Assembly (NCBI GenBank): GCA_903821255.1
Contig: CAIJKT010001137.1
Coordinates: 1-10,763 of the forward strand
Reading direction: 5' to 3'
Length of the DNA stretch: 10,763 bases
DNA from: an uncultured Lentisphaeria bacterium
Lineage (GTDB): Bacteria; Verrucomicrobiota; Lentisphaeria; Victivallales; Victivallaceae
A model generated the notes under the pieces. The model had not been told where the DNA came from. It searched no databases and worked only from the letters and a program-made list of their open reading frames with translations. Both the position numbers and the translations under genes were made by a program. Shown here piece after piece: positions 1-7,998 of the stretch (positions within the stretch are counted from its first letter, which is position 1; the number at the start of each line of letters is the position of its first letter).

Positions 1-143
1 AATCGTATAAATAGCGGACGCAGGACGCGGCTTTATGCCGATTTTAGCGTTGACTGCGACAGGTTCTAATGTCGCTCCCATCGCCTTTTTACCTATCCTC
101 ATCTTTGTTCATTTCTTTCATGCCAGATTTGACACTACCGCCC

Positions 144-204
144 GGCCCATGCGGCCAGCATAACTAGACGGACAGCCGTCCGACTCCGACATTTTGGAGT
201 GTCG
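144..204. repeat. Cluster of short G+C-rich inverted repeats
   Basis: Three small stem-loops lie in about 60 bases. The first pairs GGCC at 144-147 with GGCC at 153-156. The second pairs GACGG at 167-171 with CCGTC at 176-180, with an alternative CGGAC/GTCCG pairing at 169-173 and 178-182. The third pairs ACTCC at 183-187 with GGAGT at 196-200, and can be extended through CGAC/GTCG (181-184 with 201-204) across a two-base bulge. None is followed by a T run on either strand, so these do not look like intrinsic terminators. They could be RNA structure or operator half-sites, or chance in a G+C-rich patch. Confidence 0.3.
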
Positions 205-344
205 TTGAGCATAGGATGTTTCAAATTTTCCCGAACTTCCGCCGCCATAACTTCATGACTCCATAATTTTAGAACTCAGAATTCCAGCATTCGTCTTTAC
301 ATATATAGTGATTTTGTTAACCATAAATGATGCTATAAAGATGC

Positions 345-367
345 AAGATGCTTGAAATAAGCATTTT
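345..367 (-). terminator. Possible terminator hairpin after the gene cluster
   Basis: AAGATGCTT at 345-353 pairs with AAGCATTTT at 359-367 around a five-base loop. Six central pairs are perfect, followed by one G-T and two A-T pairs. It lies about 50 bases beyond the stop codon of the last leftward gene, where a terminator would be expected. The stem is A+T-rich and the minus strand has only a weak, interrupted T tract after it, so termination would be inefficient. It could equally act on plus-strand transcripts, where TTTT forms the end of the stem. Confidence 0.35.
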
Positions 368-417
368 ACAGCTTTTATTTATGTGAAAATTAAGAATTCA
401 AAACGTAGAAGCTTAAA

Positions 418-2526
418 TCATTGACCGGCGCAAGCCGCAAGCTCCCGGCGCGGTCTCGCTTTCGCCGGACACTGCTCCTGCTTTAAACTGAACCATGCTT
501 CATTCTGCTTTACAATGACTATCGTGATTTTATTTCCCGACAATTCCAGCGGTTCACTGTCCGCCTCCGCGCCGATCGTGCCATTGCCAAGATAACAGAG
601 CAGATAGAATTTGCGGCCATCCTTCAACCAGCCGGTGACGCGTATGTTTTCCGATTCCCCGGAAGAGACTTCCATCAGTGCCGGCAATTCATACTTTATA
701 TTTGCAGTGGTTAACTTTTTGAAAGGATGCAGGGTCAGATGTTCCACTCCATTTACATTTTCAAGATAACACGGCTGGGTGCCGTACTGACGGACATGAA
801 GTTTCTCCCGGCTGTATTTTACGAGTAGATCCCAGGTTTTCGCAGCCCAGACAGTTGAACCGGGCACTATTATGTGTGAATACGCGGCCCTGCCAACCCT
901 TAATGTTCCATTTTCCATCACGCCATTTTGAAAGTCCGCCTCGTCCAGCAAATGAATCCCGACATGCGATTCCAGGCAGTTCAGCGCCAGTCCGGTCAAT
1001 TCCTCTCTCAAGCCTCCGGGCTCCGCCTGCCACGGCAGATTCTGCATATGGAATGATTTAATCGGCCACAATATTGCGACCGGCGCGATTTGAGTCGCAT
1101 CAAGCAGCATTTCCTGGAACGGCTTCAGTTCTTCGGAAAGCCGGTGCAGGCCGCCGCCGAATTTTGACCATGGGCTGAAATCCGGCGGACACTCAAATTC
1201 CCGTTCCGCTCTCAGTGAATGGAAAATACCATGAATGACAGGGGTGGTCAGCCCCATGACAGTCTGCCAGTTCAAGATCTTATATGCCTGCTCCGGCGTG
1301 AAATCTTTGCCGGAACATGCAAGCAGTTCGCTCATCACGCCCGGCAGTTCATGCTGCTGCGCAGATGAAACTGCGGAAATTATTCCAATATTGAGCATGG
1401 GATGATTTTTATCCCCGACTGCCGGGATGATAAGATCCAGCCCCGCCAGCGACAGATGCTGCTGCAACGGCATCAGATTGGAAAGACACGTCGCCTGTAT
1501 CACAGGATCATCTTCAGGACTCATGTGCCCGATTAATTTCAACTGGTGCTTACCGCACCATGCTGAGACGGGTTCAAGCCATGCTTTTTCAAAACGCCTG
1601 CCGCACCATTCCCGGTAGTTCAACCGGGTCCGGATGCCTTGCGGTGTTTCAAGACTGGAAAAGAGATCAAAAAGCCTCAATCTGAGATCATAGCCGTATG
1701 CTGCTTTAAAATCATCAAACAGGCCGGGCGTCCACGGCGTTCCGCCATAGTATTTTGATTCGTCGGTGAATATCGCCGTAATTTGACGGCCAAACATATC
1801 CCCGACGCATTCGCGGTATCTTTCATGGGTGTATTCGATAAATTTCTCTGTTGCCAGCGGATTGAGCGTATCTGCGCAGCGCCCCCATTTATCATTTTCC
1901 ACTGCTTCAACCGTAAATGCGACAAGCTTCTGTCCCGCCGGTATTTTGCCCGCCTTAACCGCATATTCAGGCGTGTTTGCCATGGCCCGGTCTGAAGTGT
2001 AAAGCGGCGTTGCCGGATAATACCATTTGCTGTCCCAGTTTTTCATCATCCGCCAGGAGCGGCGGACCATTCCAACATTGCCGGTCTTATCCGAGATCAG
2101 TTCAGAGTCTTCGCCGGAAAGCAGTGCGCAGAACAGCAGTTTCCCTTGCGCCGGGAAAAACCATAATCCGTCTTCTTTGATTTCATCCGGCGATGCCTGA
2201 TGCATGACAATTTTACGGGCGATGAATTCGGGATGGTCAAGCACAAGCCGCCCGCCGGCGTTGCCGCTTGGATACGGGTCTTCGTCGTACAACCAGATCT
2301 CGATTCCCTTTGCGGCAAGCTTCAGCGCCGTCCGCCGGATGAAATCAAACCAGTCCTTGCCGCCATAGGGCAGCAGCAGCCCGTCACGCGGATGCAGGCA
2401 GACTGTTGTTATCCGAGCCCGGCTGAATTCCTCGATCTGCTGATCGACAAGACTGTCGTCGCAGCAGTCATTCAAAAACCAGAAATAAGTCAAACCGCGC
2501 GGCGGAAACTTATGAATTTGCGTCAT
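418..2526 (-). CDS. GH106-like glycoside hydrolase, short cytoplasmic form
   Basis: This 702-residue protein resembles the large family of GH106-like (alpha-L-rhamnosidase-related) hydrolases. Residues 10-100 carry the family's N-terminal pattern, including HPRDGLLLPYGG (45-56) and YDEDPYPSGNAGG (80-92). A TIM-barrel-like core follows, with FTDES (253-257), LIGHMSPEDD (331-340) and VMSE (397-400); E256 and E400 are candidate catalytic acids by position only. Residues about 480-600 look like the Rossmann-like domain often found after such barrels, with VAILWP (483-488) and YSHIIVPG (549-556). There is no signal peptide, so it is probably cytoplasmic. At about 700 residues it is shorter than characterised GH106 enzymes (around 1,000 or more) and lacks an obvious C-terminal jelly roll; only a short beta-rich stretch and an Arg/Ala-rich tail follow. 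An AAAGGAA ribosome site lies nine bases before the ATG. The substrate is unknown and rhamnosidase activity is only one possibility. Confidence 0.75.
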   Translation of the reverse strand: MTQIHKFPPRGLTYFWFLNDCCDDSLVDQQIEEFSRARITTVCLHPRDGLLLPYGGKDWFDFIRRTALKLAAKGIEIWLYDEDPYPSGNAGGRLVLDHPEFIARKIVMHQASPDEIKEDGLWFFPAQGKLLFCALLSGEDSELISDKTGNVGMVRRSWRMMKNWDSKWYYPATPLYTSDRAMANTPEYAVKAGKIPAGQKLVAFTVEAVENDKWGRCADTLNPLATEKFIEYTHERYRECVGDMFGRQITAIFTDESKYYGGTPWTPGLFDDFKAAYGYDLRLRLFDLFSSLETPQGIRTRLNYREWCGRRFEKAWLEPVSAWCGKHQLKLIGHMSPEDDPVIQATCLSNLMPLQQHLSLAGLDLIIPAVGDKNHPMLNIGIISAVSSAQQHELPGVMSELLACSGKDFTPEQAYKILNWQTVMGLTTPVIHGIFHSLRAEREFECPPDFSPWSKFGGGLHRLSEELKPFQEMLLDATQIAPVAILWPIKSFHMQNLPWQAEPGGLREELTGLALNCLESHVGIHLLDEADFQNGVMENGTLRVGRAAYSHIIVPGSTVWAAKTWDLLVKYSREKLHVRQYGTQPCYLENVNGVEHLTLHPFKKLTTANIKYELPALMEVSSGESENIRVTGWLKDGRKFYLLCYLGNGTIGAEADSEPLELSGNKITIVIVKQNEAWFSLKQEQCPAKARPRRELAACAGQ

Positions 2527-2535
2527 TATGTAAAA

Positions 2536-2542
2536 TTCCTTT
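2536..2542 (-). promoter_or_regulatory. Ribosome binding site for the GH106-like gene
   Basis: AAAGGAA on the minus strand sits nine bases before the ATG at 2526. It supports this start and shows that the gene has its own translation signal, 101 bases after the preceding stop codon. The gap contains a small CCGG/CCGG stem-loop near 2584-2597 but no T run. Confidence 0.7.
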
Positions 2543-2627
2543 CTATATCTGCATTAAATTTTTCCACCAAGCCATACTATTCCGCCGGTTCCAGCCGGTC
2601 ATTCAGCAACTAGAGATTGATTGTTCG

Positions 2628-4268
2628 TCAGATAAACGATGCCAGCTTGCGATTGATTTTCTCGCGGAGATCCAATAACCAGGCGGCTTCGCTCGGATAA
2701 CGGTCCATTTTTAGCTGGTAATCCAAGCCGTTTTCCAGTAGTTCCACAGTCGCGTTGCGTCCGATTTTCTCTTCGAGCAGGCGCAAGGCGCGCATATCCT
2801 GCAAGCATTCCATAAATACTTCATATTTCAGAGAATCAATTGGACCGTTCTCGCCGGGATATACCATGAAGGCATCACCGCCAGGAAACGCCATTCCTGC
2901 TTTTGGAAGACTGAATGGGTCCATTTTCTGATTAACGGAATGCCGGGAGTACCAGAAATTGAATCCCCAGTGCAGGAAGCCATGTATATTGTATTTGAAC
3001 ATCAGCATTCCCATAATGCGATTGCGGGCGGATGGGAAATGGAAGAACCGGTTCGGTACATCCACTAATTGTCCACAGCAGTAGTATGTCCAGAGATTTT
3101 TTACTCCAGACTCAACAAAAGGTTCAATGTGATTATTTGTCGGAATAGGATTACTGATGATTCCATTTTTATAGAAGTCAACATTAGAAAGCGCATCGAT
3201 TACAGGGAATTCATCTACCAGTTCACGTATTATCGCGGCGGCCTGACTGTACTTTTCAATATGGTTAATGGAAGGCTCATCAGAAACGTGGAAAAAACAT
3301 TTTTCAGTAAGATTCCGGCATCGAAACAGTTTAAGCAACTGTGGCATGAGTTGTTCCAGAAAGTTTTTATATTCATGATCAGTCGAAGAAACATGCCATC
3401 CGAAAAGCTTTGTCTCGATGCCGTTTTCGCTGACAACTATTTTAGGGGTGAATGCGGCTCCCCACTGAGTAAAGAAATGCGATATTTCAAAATACTCTAT
3501 TCCCGACTTGAGACAAAGTTCAATCCAGCGTTCGAGACAGGAAAAATCAAACGTATAGCTGTTGCCGGTCTTAGCAATCTTAAGAAGTTGCGTAGTGGGA
3601 CGTTCACCGCCGACAGCGGTATCCAGTGGTGGTGTCCAGAGCGGTGTCAATATCATATTGATTCCATGCTGTGCGGCATTAACCAGATATTTGCCAATCA
3701 ATTCCCAGTGTTTTTCACTCCAGCAATCGACTTTGTAGTATGTGGCAATACAGTCTGCATGGAACCATTCGGTGTGAATCAAAGTTTGTTTCGGAAGTGC
3801 GACCGGCAAAATATCCAGGGAGAATGTTTCCGTCAGGTCGAGGTTCTGTTCAGTCCCTTTGGAGAAAAAGTGGATTGAAATGTCATATTTCCCCGGCGTG
3901 AAATTTTCAGGTATCCGGACGGTTACCCATAAAGTACGCCATTGGAATGGCAGCAGGAACAAAGAGCCATCCGATGGATACAATGGTTCTGGATAAAGCC
4001 CGGGAGTTTTACGCAAGACATTACTGTCAAATATCCAGCCAAGATCGTCGCATGGAGTAAATCCGGTAGCCCTGATTGAAATAAATTCTCCGGGACTGGA
4101 TATCAATTCAAAATTGATATCATTGCTATAGGTATCGCTCCAATAGGCAATTTGAAATGAAAAAACCTCACCAAGCAATGCGGATGCACATTTAAATTCA
4201 TGGGATTTGAGTTCCTCATCACAGAAAACTTTTTCCAAGGAACTCACCAGCTTAGTTTTAAACAACAT
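2628..4268 (-). CDS. DUF4091 / GH123-like glycoside hydrolase
   Basis: This 546-residue protein matches the DUF4091 family, whose domain forms the catalytic part of GH123 beta-N-acetylgalactosaminidases. Residues about 1-160 form a beta-rich N-terminal domain and about 165-530 a TIM-barrel-like domain. Family-type motifs are FFHVSDEP (325-332), LWTYYC (392-397), HGFLHWGFNFW (429-439), GGDAFMVYPG (463-472) and a C-terminal helix with LKYEVFMECLQD (480-491). The adjacent D330-E331 pair corresponds to the Asp-Glu pair used in substrate-assisted catalysis by GH123 enzymes, so the active site looks intact, and the length fits. There is no signal peptide, so it is probably cytoplasmic. A TTG at 4295 would add nine residues, but GGAGG at 4276-4280, seven bases before the ATG at 4268, lies inside that extension and fixes the start. 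It begins 37 bases after the upstream gene and is probably cotranscribed. The family is diverse, so GalNAc specificity is not assured. Confidence 0.8.
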   Translation of the reverse strand: MLFKTKLVSSLEKVFCDEELKSHEFKCASALLGEVFSFQIAYWSDTYSNDINFELISSPGEFISIRATGFTPCDDLGWIFDSNVLRKTPGLYPEPLYPSDGSLFLLPFQWRTLWVTVRIPENFTPGKYDISIHFFSKGTEQNLDLTETFSLDILPVALPKQTLIHTEWFHADCIATYYKVDCWSEKHWELIGKYLVNAAQHGINMILTPLWTPPLDTAVGGERPTTQLLKIAKTGNSYTFDFSCLERWIELCLKSGIEYFEISHFFTQWGAAFTPKIVVSENGIETKLFGWHVSSTDHEYKNFLEQLMPQLLKLFRCRNLTEKCFFHVSDEPSINHIEKYSQAAAIIRELVDEFPVIDALSNVDFYKNGIISNPIPTNNHIEPFVESGVKNLWTYYCCGQLVDVPNRFFHFPSARNRIMGMLMFKYNIHGFLHWGFNFWYSRHSVNQKMDPFSLPKAGMAFPGGDAFMVYPGENGPIDSLKYEVFMECLQDMRALRLLEEKIGRNATVELLENGLDYQLKMDRYPSEAAWLLDLREKINRKLASFI

Positions 4269-4275
4269 TTTTAAA

Positions 4276-4280
4276 CCTCC
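4276..4280 (-). promoter_or_regulatory. Ribosome binding site setting the GH123-like start
   Basis: GGAGG on the minus strand lies seven bases before the ATG at 4268. It decides between that ATG and an in-frame TTG at 4295, because the site falls within the would-be extended coding region and no comparable site precedes the TTG. Confidence 0.8.
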
Positions 4281-4305
4281 ATATTTTTTTATCAAAACTT
4301 GATTT

Positions 4306-7300
4306 TCAGTATAAAACTACATCAAAATCATGTCCATCGAATAGGCTTCTGTCGACATTCACATTTTTTGTGGTTGTGGTACCAAAGAAGTTTGATTTTA
4401 CCTTGATTAGAAAGTAACGCCGGTTGACGTTAATTATGTCTGCCGAACGTACCGCACCTGCCGAATTGGAATCAGGATAAAGCCTGCTGTTGAAAACTTG
4501 TTGTGTATAGGCAGAAACATTGTATCTGTTTGAATCAGTCTCTGTAGGCATCACATAAATCTCACAATCGCGGACATTATAGTTGGTTGCTTTATCTGTC
4601 CGGTTAGTATATCTGATTTGGTCTACGTTGGAGTTGGTATTTAGCGTTAAAACAATGTACAAATCATTATCGCTTATATTCGTAATCCTGAAGTGATCCG
4701 GTTTGCCCGGCATTGGAAACAGATTATCATCATACAGGACTCCAATTTTATTAGTACCGGAACCTGTACCAGTTACCGGGAACCAAAAAGGCAATACCTT
4801 ATAGTTATATGTAGCAGTTCTGTGTTGCGGATTCCATAGAACGTCTTCGAGTTGTCTCAGGAAATAGTAGTTGGAAATAAAAGAGTTATCAGTGGCACGA
4901 GCAATCCGGAAGTTGTCAAGATCTGCAATCAGAGTATTGAAGCCATCGGAAGCATCCGGGTCAACCTGGGTACCGGCAACCCAATTATGCCATGCCTCGA
5001 CAACCAGCAAGGTTTTTTCAGCATGCAACAGCCCGTTATTGAGAAAGCCTACTTTCGCAGTTGTATCGGCATCTCCGGATGCGGCGGCTATAGCCGCATC
5101 CATGTTGGTACGCATATTGATTCTTACTGTAACATTCCAGTTGACATAAGCTTGGTTAAAGAAATCACCCCAAGCATAAGAGGTATCCGTAATGCCGTCA
5201 CTGACAGTTTTTAAATAAGCAAAATAGTTTCGAATCGTGTCTTTCGCAGGACCAAAGGATTCGTAAAATTCCTCGCAAACCATATCTTGAGTCAAAGGAC
5301 CGACGTTGGTGTTCATTCTTCCAATCATGTACAAGTTCAGGGCCTGGGAGCCGAACTGCCCGGTAAGTGAATCGAAGTCTGTCGAGTAGAGCCCCTGTCC
5401 TGTTGTGTAAAGGCTGGTAATATCATCACCGTATTTATCCGCATAAAAAATTGGATAATTATGACCGGAATACAGATAATTTGGTCTTAAGCCAATTAAA
5501 GCCCCCGTATTTCTCCATCCACTGATTTCATCAAGCATCTGGTTTCTCAGAGCCGTGGTCCAAGGGAACATCATTGCAGGTACAAATCCAATGAGGATGT
5601 GGTCATTTAATTGAATGGACGCTACAGGGGGACGCGTATAGTTGGCGTATGCCATACCCACAACCATTTCCGGGGCAGTCCCGTAATTATTTATTGCTGT
5701 ATTTTGCAACTCCTTCAAATATTGGGCCAAACGGTCAGACATGGATCCCATCTTCAGTTCCCAATTGGCTTCATGTCCATAAAATGCATTTGTGGCGTTG
5801 ATTACCCGATTATTCCAATCCGTTTGCGACATATTCGTGTCAAAACTCGGATCGTAGTAGTCTCTGACCAGGCAGGAAGTACACATACATTTCTGATCTG
5901 TATCGTTTTCAGAACCGTTGAGCCAGGGATAGGAACTGCGCGAGGCATGCCAATTATCAACCTTTTGTGATTGCATCTGGCTGTTTGATAAACACATGGA
6001 TATATGCGATCCATCACGCGATCCGTAGTCGTATGTACGCGTGCCATCGGGAAGTAGATTGAACCATTCTGGATGCGATGCTCCATATGTACTCCACCAT
6101 GTTGTATACGAGTGCCCCATGTCCATATAAACATTTTGTATGAACCCCTGCCTGCGAAGCCACTGCTGCTGGGCATCCATAAATGCATCGAAAGTAGCCT
6201 GACTTGGCCAGCCAAGATATTGGCCAGAGTTATAAATATAACTTCCGGCATCTCTCATTCTAGAGAAGATGAATGCGGGTGTAACAGTTTTTCTTATAGT
6301 TGGAAGTATAATTGAACTTACTTTGGGGACTTGTTCGCCAGTCGTTCCTGGCCACAGCCATCGAATGTCAAGCTTTGTACGTAATAAATCGTACACACCT
6401 AGCAAAGTGCCAAGATGATTCAAATTGTTCATTAAATAGTGAGGACTGGAAGTGTCGCCAAGAGTATGACCACTACAATTATTAATCGTATCATCGCCGC
6501 AAATGTACAGATTGCCGTCTTCGCAACGGACAATGCATTTGCTGTAAGTCAAACCAGACGCAGAGATCCCGGCAGCGGCTGTTGCGCTACAATTGCCAAG
6601 ATAGATATATTGAACCCCGCTTGGCTTTGAAGATTCGTTATAAATTCCCAGAGATACATAGCCATCTGTTGCCTTTCTAACGTGATATCGCAATTCTTTG
6701 GCGGCAAAGAGAACTGCGCCATCGGTGTAGACAAACGTGTCCGGACTTGTGATGCTCACACTATTGGGAACAACAATAGCCATATTGGCAGTATCATTAA
6801 GAACGACGGGATAGTTCAACACCTCGAATTCCGCCCATTGCGAACCTCCGCTACTCTGAGTCAATTTTATGTATCGTTTAGATTGCGGTGTTGTAAAAAG
6901 CACAGTACCGGTCGCGCCATGCGTCATTGCTGGTAGCGTCCATGTTCCCATATCAGACCATCCTGAAGTTGGACTGTCCGACACATAAAGTTCGCCAGAT
7001 GTCGGGTTCAGGGAGCCAGCAGCAAAGCAGCTTGTTATTCTAAAGCCGTAAATATTCTTTGATTTCCCTTGGTCATAGACAATACTTCCCTCACTACCGA
7101 TGCCTGCGCCATACGTCCGCGGATCGCCATCACAGGTATTAAGCGCCGGATAACTGTTTGTGCTGGTGGTATCTTGCGCCATTTTCCATACCGCCAGTTG
7201 GGGAGATTCAATAAAGAATATTTCAGCGATGCGGCTCCATGCTGATAAGATCAAACGAACATATCGCTTCTGCATAGGATCCGGCAATGCCACTTCGGCG

Positions 7301-7809
7301 AAATCGGTGCGAAGTACGGATTCCAGCGCCGGCATGGTCCAGGATATTGCGGTGGTCCATGTTGATTTGTCATCAGAAAATTCGATTGTTCCTGACTGTG
7401 GATTGAAAGTAGAAGGAGGAGTTCCTCCATAGCGAGGAGCCGTAATCCTAAATTTGGAAATTATTTGAGGATTTATCCCTAAATCATATATAACCCATGC
7501 ATTACTTACTGATATTTGGGCCATGTCAGCCGTTCCCCATATCCCGTTTACGGTTTTCGAGGCCGGATAATTTGCATTCGTAAATCCATACGAACTGTCC
7601 ACCGTAACAGCCGCTGTAGCAACATTGCATAAAGGAATCGCAACTAAAATGAATAAAACATAGCTCAGTTTTACATGTTTTGTCTTTGGGGATGCAGAAA
7701 AAACAGGATACTTATCACAATGAAAAATCATCATAACTCTTGAAATCATTAGTTTCACAAACATTAAAAAACAATTGCCGAGAATTCGTGAAAAACATAG
7801 TGTATTCAT
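4306..7809 (-). CDS. Secreted DUF4838 protein with two discoidin-like domains
   Basis: This 1,167-residue protein is probably exported and glycan-active. A hydrophobic signal-like segment (residues about 48-62) ends in NVATAA (62-67), a plausible signal peptidase I site. Residues about 68-202 and 205-332 are two beta-sandwich domains of F5/8-type C (discoidin) character, each with the sequence pattern of a surface carbohydrate-binding module. Residues about 340-510 resemble the alpha/beta N-domain found before GH20 and GH67 barrels and end in the family motif IRWLWPG (482-488). The DUF4838 core follows, with GHSYTTWW (565-572), SHPEWFNLLPDGTR (578-591), SMCLSN (604-609), SEND (633-636), CMCTSC (641-646), RPNYL (775-779) and TDFDS (810-814). 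A helical stretch and an unrecognised beta-rich C-terminal domain (about 1000-1167) complete it. The ATG at 7809 is preferred to one at 7827 because the ribosome site AAAGGAGA overlaps the latter's codons. The signal segment lies unusually far from the N-terminus. E634 is a candidate catalytic acid by inference only. Confidence 0.8.
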   Translation of the reverse strand: MNTLCFSRILGNCFLMFVKLMISRVMMIFHCDKYPVFSASPKTKHVKLSYVLFILVAIPLCNVATAAVTVDSSYGFTNANYPASKTVNGIWGTADMAQISVSNAWVIYDLGINPQIISKFRITAPRYGGTPPSTFNPQSGTIEFSDDKSTWTTAISWTMPALESVLRTDFAEVALPDPMQKRYVRLILSAWSRIAEIFFIESPQLAVWKMAQDTTSTNSYPALNTCDGDPRTYGAGIGSEGSIVYDQGKSKNIYGFRITSCFAAGSLNPTSGELYVSDSPTSGWSDMGTWTLPAMTHGATGTVLFTTPQSKRYIKLTQSSGGSQWAEFEVLNYPVVLNDTANMAIVVPNSVSITSPDTFVYTDGAVLFAAKELRYHVRKATDGYVSLGIYNESSKPSGVQYIYLGNCSATAAAGISASGLTYSKCIVRCEDGNLYICGDDTINNCSGHTLGDTSSPHYLMNNLNHLGTLLGVYDLLRTKLDIRWLWPGTTGEQVPKVSSIILPTIRKTVTPAFIFSRMRDAGSYIYNSGQYLGWPSQATFDAFMDAQQQWLRRQGFIQNVYMDMGHSYTTWWSTYGASHPEWFNLLPDGTRTYDYGSRDGSHISMCLSNSQMQSQKVDNWHASRSSYPWLNGSENDTDQKCMCTSCLVRDYYDPSFDTNMSQTDWNNRVINATNAFYGHEANWELKMGSMSDRLAQYLKELQNTAINNYGTAPEMVVGMAYANYTRPPVASIQLNDHILIGFVPAMMFPWTTALRNQMLDEISGWRNTGALIGLRPNYLYSGHNYPIFYADKYGDDITSLYTTGQGLYSTDFDSLTGQFGSQALNLYMIGRMNTNVGPLTQDMVCEEFYESFGPAKDTIRNYFAYLKTVSDGITDTSYAWGDFFNQAYVNWNVTVRINMRTNMDAAIAAASGDADTTAKVGFLNNGLLHAEKTLLVVEAWHNWVAGTQVDPDASDGFNTLIADLDNFRIARATDNSFISNYYFLRQLEDVLWNPQHRTATYNYKVLPFWFPVTGTGSGTNKIGVLYDDNLFPMPGKPDHFRITNISDNDLYIVLTLNTNSNVDQIRYTNRTDKATNYNVRDCEIYVMPTETDSNRYNVSAYTQQVFNSRLYPDSNSAGAVRSADIINVNRRYFLIKVKSNFFGTTTTKNVNVDRSLFDGHDFDVVLY

Positions 7810-7998
7810 GACATATCTCCTTTGCATTTATGTTTAATTGCTGAAGCTAATCTTCCTGTTTTTAAAATCTGTTTTTCATCCCATAATCTGATGCTTGAAT
7901 GCGATTCGCTGTTTTATCCCCTCTAAGAAATCGGACAAAATGGATTACTACATCTATTCAATCAGAAAAATGGGGTATGGACGTTGCTGTTGTTATAG
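7810..7998 (-). other. Longest spacer within the gene cluster
   Basis: This 189-base gap separates the two DUF4838 genes and is the longest spacer in the cluster. It ends in the ribosome site of the downstream gene. I find no terminator hairpin with a T run and no convincing -35/-10 pair; the nearest approach, TTGTCC followed by ATAAAA, has a 15-base spacer and poor boxes. An internal promoter or a processing site is possible but not shown by the sequence. Confidence 0.4.
7816..7823 (-). promoter_or_regulatory. Ribosome binding site setting the discoidin-DUF4838 start
   Basis: AAAGGAGA on the minus strand puts its GGAG core seven bases before the ATG at 7809. An in-frame ATG at 7827 would place this site inside the coding region, so 7809 is the better start. 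In-frame methionines further in (for example the ATGATG pair near 7729-7734) have only a weak AAGAG nearby. Confidence 0.75.

Larger units (their letters stand above)
1..417. other. Intergenic region with no recognisable gene
   Basis: This stretch lies downstream of the last gene of the leftward cluster. I see no reading frame on either strand with a plausible start, ribosome binding site and length; stops fall in every plus-strand frame within the first 70 bases. Bases 1-300 are fairly G+C-rich and contain several short inverted repeats between 144 and 204; bases 300-417 are A+T-rich and contain a hairpin at 345-367. It may include the leader of a gene lying beyond the left edge, but nothing here proves that. 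Confidence 0.6.

Noticed and set aside
2584..2597. Stem-loop in the gap before the GH106-like gene as a terminator
   Set aside because: The stem has only four pairs (CCGG/CCGG) and no T run follows on the minus strand.
2200..2613. Plus-strand open frame of 137 codons
   Set aside because: It is antisense to the well-supported start of the GH106-like gene and runs across its ribosome site and the gap; no family features are visible.
3069..3878. Plus-strand open frame of 269 codons
   Set aside because: It lies entirely opposite the DUF4091/GH123-like gene, whose family motifs are clear. The plus-strand product has no recognisable motif and is the antisense shadow of a real gene.
4269..4295. 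TTG start at 4295 for the GH123-like protein
   Set aside because: The strong GGAGG site lies within this extension and points to the ATG at 4268.
5802..6251. Minus-strand open frame of 149 codons within the large DUF4838 gene
   Set aside because: It is out of frame with the DUF4838 core, which continues uninterrupted through this region with conserved motifs, so it is an overlapping shadow.
7810..7827. ATG at 7827 for the large DUF4838 protein
   Set aside because: Its first codons are the AAAGGAGA ribosome site of the ATG at 7809.
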